NCBI GenBank assembly: GCA_049642385.1
Contig: JBAROU010000177.1
Span: forward strand, 1 to 11,762
From: JBAROU01 sp049642385
Lineage (GTDB): Bacteria; Chloroflexota; Dehalococcoidia; DSTF01; RBG-16-68-14
Length of the DNA: 11,762 nucleotides
Reading direction: 5' to 3'
Every line of letters begins with the position of its first letter. Position 1 is the stretch's first letter. The notes below the pieces were generated by a model that was not told the DNA's origin, ran no database searches, and saw nothing but the letters and a program-made list of their open reading frames with translations. Position numbers and translations under genes: made by a program. Positions 6,255-11,762 of the stretch are shown here, in pieces.

Positions 6255-6890
6255 ATGGCCTATCCAGTCAGCTTCGACGTTCAGCCGCCTCAGACGTTCG
6301 ATAAGGCGCAGGTGGTCCTGCGGATCCTGCTCTTTCTCGTCCTCTCGTGGTTCCTCAACGGTATCCTCGGAGCGGCGTACTGGCTCCTGCCCATCATCGC
6401 GGCAATTATGATCGCGCAGAAGGGCGCAGCGACGTACCTGGCCGAGGCCGAAAAAGGGCCGACCATGTGGCTGCGCTACATCATGGGCGCCTACAGCTAT
6501 CTGGCACTGGCATCCGACAAGCTACCTTTCGAGCATCCCGAGGAGGTCGACCTGAAAGTGCAGCCCAGCGGCACGCCCAGCGTCGGCTCCGCGCTCCTCC
6601 GCATCATCCTGGCCATCCCGCATGCGATTGTGCTTGGGATCCTGGGCTTCGTCTTCTTCTTCATCTGGATCATTTCGGCGATATCCATCCTCATCAACGA
6701 AACGTACCCGGATTGGGCCCAGAACTTCATTCGCGGCTACCTACGCTGGACGGCGCGCGTCCTCGCTTACCTGGCGTCGCTGGTGGATGAGTACCCCCCG
6801 TTCTCGTTCGACAGCGGCGAGGCCGCGCCCGCCGCACTGCCGCCGACGCAGCCTTCGGGCGGCGAAGCGTCCGGTTCCGGGACGACCTAG
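6255..6890 (+). CDS. DUF4389 domain membrane protein
   Basis: The 211-residue product has two hydrophobic blocks (about 20-53 and 112-146). Each is followed by an amphipathic stretch, and the C-terminal tail (187-211) is rich in A, P, G and S. The segment 160-185, with the pattern RGYLRWTARVLAYLxxLxDEYPPFSF, is the hallmark of DUF4389 proteins, whose function is not known. The N-terminal half looks like a diverged copy of the C-terminal half: LRILLFL...RYIMGAYSYLALASDKLPFE against LRIILAI...YLRWTARVLAYLASLVDEYPPFS. AAGGAGG at 6242-6248 supports ATG 6255. The gene converges with prmA and their stop codons overlap. Confidence 0.8.
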   Translation: MAYPVSFDVQPPQTFDKAQVVLRILLFLVLSWFLNGILGAAYWLLPIIAAIMIAQKGAATYLAEAEKGPTMWLRYIMGAYSYLALASDKLPFEHPEEVDLKVQPSGTPSVGSALLRIILAIPHAIVLGILGFVFFFIWIISAISILINETYPDWAQNFIRGYLRWTARVLAYLASLVDEYPPFSFDSGEAAPAALPPTQPSGGEASGSGTT

Positions 6891-7798
6891 CAAGAGGCGA
6901 TCAGCAACCGCCAGTCGCCATCAGAGCTCACGTCAACCATGCGGCCGCCTGCGTCCACCAACGCCTCGACGCAGGCGGCTTCGTGTTCGGCGATCAGGCC
7001 GCTGACGACGAGCGCGCCGCCAGGCCGTAGCGCCTCGACCAGGCGGCCGCTTAGCTCGCGCACGAGACGGCTGCTCAAGTTCGCCAGGATGATGTCGTAG
7101 CGCTGCGCGGCCGGCTCATCGAACGGCCATGGCTGTCCCACTGAGCCCTGCGCCACGCGCACGACCTCGTGGACGCCGTTGCGCGCGACGTTCTCCGCAG
7201 CGACGCTGGCAGCGACCGAATCGATATCGAGCGCATCGACGCGCGCGGCGCCAAGCAGCGCCGCCGCGATCGCGAGGATGCCGGAGCCGGTGCCCACGTC
7301 GAGGACAGCAGCGCCCGGCGTGATGCGTTCCTCCAGCGCTTCCAGGCACATGCGTGTCGTCTCGTGCTGGCCTGTGCCGAATGCCATACCCGGGTCGAGA
7401 TCGATCACCACGTCGTCGCGGCGCGCGCGGTGACGCCGCCACGATGGGCGAACGACGAGCCGTCTGCCGACGCGCAGCACCGGAAAATAGCGCTTCCAAG
7501 ACTCCGCCCACGCCTCATCTTTTACACCACGCGAACGTAGCGAGCGCACGACAGCGTCGCCGCAGGTGCGCAGCTCGCGGCGTAGCTTTGCAACGGTCGA
7601 ACGAGCATCGCCGTCGTCGACAAGCCACGCGCGCAGGCGCACGGCAGCGGCAGCGTCGAACGCGACGCGGCCCTCGTCGTCGATCGCTTCAAACGGTGCT
7701 TCCATGCTGACGCCGGCGGGGACGTAGCGACGGAGCACGTCCGCGACCGCCTCCGCCGCGTCCGGCCGGACGGCGACAGAGAGCTCCAGATAGCGCAT
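6887..7798 (-). CDS. prmA: Ribosomal protein L11 methyltransferase
   Basis: This is a 303-residue SAM-dependent methyltransferase that methylates ribosomal protein L11. The N-terminal part (about 1-105) corresponds to the L11-recognition domain. FGTGQHETT (140-148) is the PrmA signature, VLDVGTGSG (165-173) is the SAM-binding motif I, DALDID (188-193) is motif II, and LANL (238-241) is the post-motif typical of L11 and N6-type methyltransferases. ATG 7798 is separated from the dnaJ stop by 2 bases, with no strong Shine-Dalgarno, so translation is probably coupled to dnaJ. The dnaJ-prmA order is a common bacterial arrangement. The gene ends in a CTAG shared with the stop of the facing DUF4389 gene. 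Confidence 0.92.
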   Translation of the reverse strand: MRYLELSVAVRPDAAEAVADVLRRYVPAGVSMEAPFEAIDDEGRVAFDAAAAVRLRAWLVDDGDARSTVAKLRRELRTCGDAVVRSLRSRGVKDEAWAESWKRYFPVLRVGRRLVVRPSWRRHRARRDDVVIDLDPGMAFGTGQHETTRMCLEALEERITPGAAVLDVGTGSGILAIAAALLGAARVDALDIDSVAASVAAENVARNGVHEVVRVAQGSVGQPWPFDEPAAQRYDIILANLSSRLVRELSGRLVEALRPGGALVVSGLIAEHEAACVEALVDAGGRMVDVSSDGDWRLLIASC

Positions 7799-7800
7799 TG

Positions 7801-8916
7801 TTAGCCGAGGGCGTCCTTGATGCGGTTGAGCAGGCCCTTATCGTCGGGGTTGACCGGCGTGCCGAGCGATTCCGCCAGCTCGGCCAGGAGCTCCTTCTGT
7901 TTCGGCGAGAGGTCCTTCGGCGTGACGACCTGCGCGCGCACGAGCAGATCACCTCGACCACTACTGCGTAAGTGCGGCACGCCCTGACCGCGCATGACGA
8001 AGATCTCGCCGCTCTGCGTGCCGGCGGGGACGCGCAGCGGCTCGTTGCCGTTGAGCGTCGGCACTTCCACATGGTCGCCCAGCGCGGCTTGCGCCACGTT
8101 CAGCTCCAGGTGGTAGATCAGGTCGTCGCCGTCGCGCTGGAAGCGCTCGTCCGCCTTCACGGCGACCACGAGATAGAGGTTGCCGCGCGGGCCAGCGCGC
8201 TCGCCGGGTTCTCCTTCTCCAGAGAGGCGCATCTGCGAGCCGTCGTCGATGCCTGCGGGGAACTTCACCTGGAGGCGACGCGTGGTCTTCTCGCGCCCGG
8301 CGCCGTGACACTGCTTGCACGGCTTGCTGATTACGCCGCCTTCGCCGCCGCAGCGATCGCACATGGCGACGTTGACGAACTGACCGAAGACGCTCTGCTG
8401 CACGCGCCGGATCTCGCCCGCGCCGTCGCAGTTCGAGCAGCGCTCGGGGCTCGATCCCGGTTCGGAGCGCAGGCCGTCGCAGCGCGAGCACGGCTCGCGG
8501 CCGGTGACATCGATCGTTTTCTCACAACCGAACGCCGCCTCCTCGAACGCCAGTGTCACGCCCTTGCGCAGGTCGGCGCCGCGGCGCGGCCCCTGGCGTC
8601 GGGCATTCGTGCCGCCGAAGAAGGCGTCGAAGATATCGCCGAAGCCACCGAAGCCGAAGCCCTCGAATCCGCGCGCGCCGAGGGGCGACTCCGCGCCCGC
8701 ATGCCCGAAGCGGTCGTACAACGCCCGACGTTCCGGGTCGGACAGCACTTCGTAGGCTTCGTTGATCGCCTTGAAGCGCTCTTCAGCGTCCTTGTTCTTG
8801 TTGCGGTCGGGGTGGTACTTCATCGCCAGCTGCCGGAAGGCCTTCTTGATGTCCTCCGGCGTAGCGTTACGAGTGACGCCCATGACCTCGTAGTAGTCTT
8901 GCTTAGTGGTTGTCAT
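7801..8916 (-). CDS. dnaJ: Chaperone protein DnaJ (Hsp40)
   Basis: This is a 371-residue full-length type I DnaJ, the cytoplasmic co-chaperone that delivers substrates to DnaK and stimulates its ATPase. The J domain (about 7-70) has the essential HPD at 35-37. A Gly/Phe-rich linker (about 71-103) follows. The zinc-binding domain has all four CxxC pairs (C143/C146, C160/C163, C186/C189, C200/C203); in the first the usual glycine pattern after the cysteines is relaxed (CDGLRSEPG). The C-terminal substrate domains carry GDLLVRAQVVTP. ATG 8916 is the natural start. The 125-base gap to dnaK contains a 10-bp palindrome TGATCGATCA (8974-8983) and a lone TACAAT on the minus strand (8956-8951) without a matching -35. 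A separate dnaJ promoter is therefore possible but unproven. Confidence 0.97.
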   Translation of the reverse strand: MTTTKQDYYEVMGVTRNATPEDIKKAFRQLAMKYHPDRNKNKDAEERFKAINEAYEVLSDPERRALYDRFGHAGAESPLGARGFEGFGFGGFGDIFDAFFGGTNARRQGPRRGADLRKGVTLAFEEAAFGCEKTIDVTGREPCSRCDGLRSEPGSSPERCSNCDGAGEIRRVQQSVFGQFVNVAMCDRCGGEGGVISKPCKQCHGAGREKTTRRLQVKFPAGIDDGSQMRLSGEGEPGERAGPRGNLYLVVAVKADERFQRDGDDLIYHLELNVAQAALGDHVEVPTLNGNEPLRVPAGTQSGEIFVMRGQGVPHLRSSGRGDLLVRAQVVTPKDLSPKQKELLAELAESLGTPVNPDDKGLLNRIKDALG

Positions 8917-9041
8917 AAGTCGCTTTCGCTACGTCTCTCTGTACCGGCCCATTGTATCAAGCACCACCTAGCCTGATCGATCATCGGCGAAACACACGAG
9001 GCGGAGCAGCGCCCGCCCCGGTTCCTGTTCCCAGAGCTCGC

Positions 9042-10943
9042 TCACACCTCGCGGTACTCGCCTTCGACGGTGCCCTCTTCCGGCGTAGCGTCGCCCTCCG
9101 GCGATTCGCCGTTGGCGCCGGGCGCGGCAGCTTCTGCATCGGCCTGGCCGTACATCGCCGCGCCGATCTTTTGCATCGACTCGCCCAGCTCCGTCACGGC
9201 GCTGCGGATCGCCTCGATGTCCTGTCCGCCCAGCGCGTCGCGCACAATCTTGACCTTCGCCTCGACTTCCGACTTCACGTCGGCGGGCACCTTATCGCCC
9301 TGCTCACGGAGCGTTTTCTCCGCAGTGTAGGCGATCGAATCGCCTTGATTGCGCAGCTCGATTTCCTCGCGACGCTGGCGGTCTTCGTCCGCGTACACTT
9401 CGGCATCGCGCTGGAGCTGATCGACCTCGTCCTTGCTCAGCCCCGAGCCTGCCGTGATCGTGATCTTCTGTTCGCGACCGGTCGCCTTGTCCTGCGCACT
9501 CACGTTGAGGATGCCGTTCGCGTCGATGTCGAACGCCACTTCTACCTGCGGAACGCCGCGCGGCGCGGGCGGGATGCCATCGAGGACGAAGCGCCCGAGC
9601 GACTTGTCGTCGGTCGCCATCGCGCGTTCGCCCTGGAGGACATGTATCTCGACGCTTGTCTGATTGTCAGCGGCTGTCGAGAAGACCTGGCTCTTGCTCG
9701 TCGGTATCGTCGTGTTGCGCTGGATGATCGGCGTCGCGACGCCGCCGAGCGTCTCGATGCCGAGCGTGAGCGGCGTAACGTCGAGCAGGAGCACGTCGCG
9801 CACGTCGCCCTTGAGCACACCGGCCTGAATCGCGGCGCCGATGGCGACGACCTCGTCCGGGTTGACGCCCTTGTGCGGCTCCTTGCCGAAGAACCGCTTC
9901 ACCGCCTCCTGCACCGCGGGCATGCGCGTCTGCCCGCCGACGAGGACGACCTCATCGACCTGGGCGCCGGCGATACCCGCATCCGCGAGCGCCTGCTTGC
10001 ACGGCCCGAGCGTACCCTCGACGAGTTCGCCGACGAGCTGCTCGAGCTTGGCGCGCGTGAGCGTGATGTTCATATGTTTCGGACCGGACGCGTCGGCGGT
10101 GACGAAGGGCAGGTTGACCTCCGTCTGGATCACCGTCGAGAGCTCGATCTTCGCCTTTTCCGCGGCCTCCTTCAGGCGTTGGAGCGCCATCCGGTCCTGC
10201 TTGAGGTCGATGCCCTGGTCGCGCTTGAACTCGTCGACCAGCCAATCGATAACGCGCTGGTCGAAGTCGTCGCCGCCCAAGTGCGTGTCACCGCTCGTCG
10301 ATTTCACCTGGAAGGTGCCTTCGCCCAGCTCCAGGATCGAAATGTCGAAGGTGCCACCGCCGAGGTCGTAGACCGCGATCGTCTCCTCTGTCTTCTTGTC
10401 TAGGCCGTACGCGAGCGATGCCGCGGTCGGTTCGTTGATGATGCGCAGCACTTCGAGACCGGCGATGTTGCCGGCGTCCTTTGTCGCCTGGCGCTGGCTG
10501 TCGTTGAAGTAGGCCGGGACGGTGATCACCGCCTCGGTGACGGGTTCGCCCAGGTAGGCCTCGGCGTCCGCCTTCAGCTTCTGGAGGATCATCGCCGAGA
10601 TCTCCTGCGCGGAGTACGACTTGCCGCCCAGAGCGACCTGCGCGTCGCCGTTGGGGGCCTTCTCGATTTTGTAGGAGAGCAGCGCGAGGTCGCTCTGTAC
10701 CTCGGCGTCCTCGAACTTGCGGCCGATCAGGCGCTTGACGGAGTAGACGGTGTTCTCCGGGTTGGTCACCGCCTGGCGCTTGGCGACGGTGCCGACGAGC
10801 CGCTCACCCGATTTGCTCACGGCGACGACGGACGGCGTGAGACGCCCACCCTCCGAGTTCGGGACGATCGTCGGCTCACCCGCCTCCATGACAGCGACGG
10901 CGCAGTTCGTCGTCCCCAGATCGATGCCTATTACTTTACCCAT
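9042..10943 (-). CDS. dnaK: Chaperone protein DnaK (Hsp70)
   Basis: The 633-residue product is full length. The N-terminal ATPase domain starts MGKVIGIDLGTTN and includes VPAYFNDSQRQATKDAG, IINEPTAASLAYG and YDLGGGTFDISIL. The substrate-binding domain carries LLDVTPLTLGIET, IIQRNTTIP and DIDANGILNVSA. The C-terminal helical lid ends in an acidic tail rich in E, G and A (last residues YREV, not EEVID). The ATPase domain has the extra segment around GRKFEDAEV that E. coli-type DnaKs have and Firmicutes/Actinobacteria types lack. The start is ATG 10943, with AGGAGGG (10958-10952) 8 bases upstream. The open frame continues 22 codons further, but those are encoded by a palindromic repeat and are not DnaK. 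No CIRCE element is visible in the window. Confidence 0.98.
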   Translation of the reverse strand: MGKVIGIDLGTTNCAVAVMEAGEPTIVPNSEGGRLTPSVVAVSKSGERLVGTVAKRQAVTNPENTVYSVKRLIGRKFEDAEVQSDLALLSYKIEKAPNGDAQVALGGKSYSAQEISAMILQKLKADAEAYLGEPVTEAVITVPAYFNDSQRQATKDAGNIAGLEVLRIINEPTAASLAYGLDKKTEETIAVYDLGGGTFDISILELGEGTFQVKSTSGDTHLGGDDFDQRVIDWLVDEFKRDQGIDLKQDRMALQRLKEAAEKAKIELSTVIQTEVNLPFVTADASGPKHMNITLTRAKLEQLVGELVEGTLGPCKQALADAGIAGAQVDEVVLVGGQTRMPAVQEAVKRFFGKEPHKGVNPDEVVAIGAAIQAGVLKGDVRDVLLLDVTPLTLGIETLGGVATPIIQRNTTIPTSKSQVFSTAADNQTSVEIHVLQGERAMATDDKSLGRFVLDGIPPAPRGVPQVEVAFDIDANGILNVSAQDKATGREQKITITAGSGLSKDEVDQLQRDAEVYADEDRQRREEIELRNQGDSIAYTAEKTLREQGDKVPADVKSEVEAKVKIVRDALGGQDIEAIRSAVTELGESMQKIGAAMYGQADAEAAAPGANGESPEGDATPEEGTVEGEYREV

Positions 10944-10951
10944 GGGTCCTT

Positions 10952-10958
10952 CCCTCCT
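10952..10958 (-). promoter_or_regulatory. Ribosome binding site fixing the dnaK start
   Basis: AGGAGGG on the minus strand lies 8 bases before ATG 10943. It decides the start against the ATG at 11009, whose first codons come from repeat DNA. Confidence 0.75.
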
Positions 10959-10983
10959 GAGGTTTTTCTTTCGTTTGTTCTGC

Positions 10984-11033
10984 GAAGGACAGGCTTGAGC
11001 CTGTCGCAAGCCGGGCTAAGGCCCGACCTGCGG
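10984..11033. repeat. Palindromic repeat copy 1 (between the protease gene and dnaK)
   Basis: Two palindromes lie in a row. GACAGGCT (10988-10995) pairs with AGCCTGTC (10998-11005) around TG. CGGGC (11012-11016) pairs with GCCCG (11021-11025) around TAAG. Flanking CGAAGG and CCTGCGG correspond to the outer arms of copy 2 but pair imperfectly. The element is intergenic and also lies under the spurious N-terminal extension of dnaK. It is probably a REP-like dispersed element, which this window alone cannot prove. Confidence 0.75.
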
Positions 11034-11040
11034 TGTTTGT

Positions 11041-11397
11041 TCATAGCGCATAGCCCGGCACGGGGATGAGGCGCTTGCCAACGGGGTCGGCTGCCAGGCC
11101 GAGCCCTTCCAGCGTGTACGCCCCGAGCAGCGGCAGGGAGCCTTCGTCACCGAAGACCACCATTGTCCCTAACTCCTGACCGTCGAAGCGAACCCTGGTC
11201 TCGGCCATCTCCCGCTCTATCGAACGACCGTCGGCGGTCAAGAACTGACGCCGGAACTGCGGCTCAACACCCAGCTTCGCCAGCACGTCACGGGGCACCC
11301 AGCTATAGGTAGCGCCAGTGTCCACCATCGCGTCGATGGCTTCGTACTGCTGTCCCTGCAGATCGCCGATTTCGATGCTCGCTTGAAATGTGCCCAT
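11041..11397 (-). CDS. Retropepsin-like (clan AA) aspartic protease, single domain
   Basis: The product is 118 residues, the size of one retropepsin-type half that works as a homodimer. The catalytic motif is DTGA (26-29), within AMVDTGATYSWVP. The second hallmark, a hydrophobic-hydrophobic-Gly, is LLGAYTLE (90-97). A flap-like stretch lies between them. There is no signal peptide or membrane segment, so it is predicted cytoplasmic. ATG 11397 is the only good start; AAGGA sits 11 bases upstream, which is loose spacing. The unusual point is the location: it lies between grpE and dnaK in the same direction, with palindromic repeats in both flanking gaps. The target is unknown. Co-transcription with the chaperones is inferred from position, and the gene could be a passenger insertion. 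Confidence 0.82.
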   Translation of the reverse strand: MGTFQASIEIGDLQGQQYEAIDAMVDTGATYSWVPRDVLAKLGVEPQFRRQFLTADGRSIEREMAETRVRFDGQELGTMVVFGDEGSLPLLGAYTLEGLGLAADPVGKRLIPVPGYAL

Positions 11398-11424
11398 GCC
11401 TTTGTCCGTCCTTTTCTTCTCTTT

Positions 11425-11473
11425 CGAAGGACAGGCGTTAGCCTGTCGCTGTCGGGCTAAGCCCGACCTTCGG
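11425..11473. repeat. Palindromic repeat copy 2, three-way-junction form
   Basis: The outer arms CGAAGG (11425-11430) and CCTTCG (11467-11472) enclose two hairpins. One is GACAGGC (11430-11436) with GCCTGTC (11441-11447) around GTTA. The other is GTCGGGC (11451-11457) with GCCCGAC (11461-11467) around TAA. The whole could fold into a cruciform or three-way junction in DNA or RNA. It sits between the grpE 3' end and the protease start. Confidence 0.78.
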
Positions 11474-11491
11474 AGTGATCCGCTTCCTCCT

Positions 11492-11516
11492 GTCAGGCTG
11501 AAGCCTGACCTTCGGG
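11492..11516. repeat. Palindromic repeat copy 3, overlapping the grpE stop
   Basis: GTCAGGCT (11492-11499) pairs with AGCCTGAC (11502-11509) around GA, followed by CTTCGGG as in the tail of copy 2. It is a single-hairpin version. Relative to copy 1, the second stem pair changes from A-T to T-A, so the pairing is preserved although the sequence differs. The grpE stop codon (11495-11493) lies inside it. Confidence 0.7.
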
Positions 11517-11762
11517 GTTGCTGGTCTCATCTCCCGCCTCTCGCTCATCACCTTCGTGCGGCGTGGCGTCAGCCTTCGGCTCTTCCACGCCCACGACGAC
11601 CATTGCGGGGCGGAGGACGCGATCACCTAGCTTGTAGCCCTTTTGCACGACGGAGACGACCTTGCCCTCCGGGCCCGGCGCCTGACTGATCGCCTCGTGC
11701 ACCGTGGGGTCGAACGACTGGCCGTCCGCCGCGATCTCCGTGCAGCCGGCGTTCTCGAGCAG
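11493..11762 (-). CDS. grpE: GrpE nucleotide exchange factor, C-terminal part (cut by the window edge)
   Basis: Only the last 89 codons are inside the window; the start lies to the right. GrpE is the cytoplasmic dimer that releases ADP from DnaK. The visible part is the C-terminal beta domain, with FDPTVHEAI and the GrpE signature VVQKGYKLGDRVLRPAMVVVG. An acidic, low-complexity tail of about 30 residues follows (EEPKADATPHEGDERE...). The last residues (PEGQASA) and the stop are encoded by repeat copy 3, so the natural C-terminus may have been changed by the repeat. It is the first gene of the visible chaperone cluster, with the protease gene between it and dnaK. Confidence 0.92.
   Translation of the reverse strand: MLENAGCTEIAADGQSFDPTVHEAISQAPGPEGKVVSVVQKGYKLGDRVLRPAMVVVGVEEPKADATPHEGDEREAGDETSNPEGQASA

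Noticed and set aside
8952..10403. 483-codon open frame on the plus strand opposite dnaK, and another of 334 codons (7972-8976) opposite dnaJ
   Set aside because: They are antisense shadows of highly conserved GC-rich genes. The translations are rich in R, A, H and D with no recognisable domain, and no RBS was evident.
10944..11009. 22-codon N-terminal extension of dnaK
   Set aside because: It is encoded partly by a palindromic repeat. The strong RBS and the universal DnaK start MGKVIGIDLGTTN favour ATG 10943.
10944..11040. CIRCE (HrcA operator) upstream of dnaK
   Set aside because: The 9-bp inverted repeat TTAGCACTC/GAGTGCTAA is not present here or elsewhere in the window. The true operon start lies outside.
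10984..11516. CRISPR array or transposon ends
   Set aside because: The repeats are unevenly spaced, palindromic and of different lengths. No spacers, target-site duplications or transposase are visible.

Overview
The window is high-GC DNA with almost no spacing between genes. It suggests a free-living bacterium, probably of the Chloroflexota. That is an impression from GC content, gene mix and protein style; no marker in the window proves it. There are eleven intact or edge-truncated genes, one gene split by an in-frame stop, three palindromic repeat copies, and several candidate regulatory sites. No CRISPR array, transposase, integrase, rRNA or recognisable tRNA was seen.

Left part. Positions 1-178 hold several inverted repeats but no credible gene, and could be the template of a structured RNA. 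An agmatinase-type ureohydrolase follows on the minus strand (215-1198), with a strong hairpin just upstream of its ribosome binding site. Divergent from it on the plus strand are two consecutive DedA-family membrane proteins (1369-2851). The first probably starts at a CTG codon. Next come dihydroxy-acid dehydratase (ilvD, 2944-4641) and a DinB-fold protein (4650-5177) that starts 8 bases after the ilvD stop.

Middle part. A promoter-like TTGACA-N16-CATAAT leads into a membrane-plus-IPT/TIG-domain gene (5284-6138). This gene is interrupted at 5566-5568 by a TAG codon, yet the reading frame stays open and protein-like on both sides. A DUF4389 membrane protein (6255-6890) follows. Its stop codon overlaps the stop codon of the convergent prmA gene in a shared CTAG.

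Right part. The minus strand carries a protein-folding operon read from the right edge leftward: grpE (3' end only), a small retropepsin-like aspartic protease, dnaK, dnaJ and prmA. GrpE, DnaK and DnaJ form the Hsp70 cycle, and PrmA methylates ribosomal protein L11. The protease between grpE and dnaK is the unusual element. Both intergenic gaps around it contain palindromic repeats of one family, and one copy forms the very end of the grpE coding sequence.

I found no multi-gene defence or biosynthetic system. The best leads are the amber-split membrane/IPT gene, the repeat-flanked protease inside the chaperone operon, the CTG-start DedA gene, and the structured stretch at the left edge.
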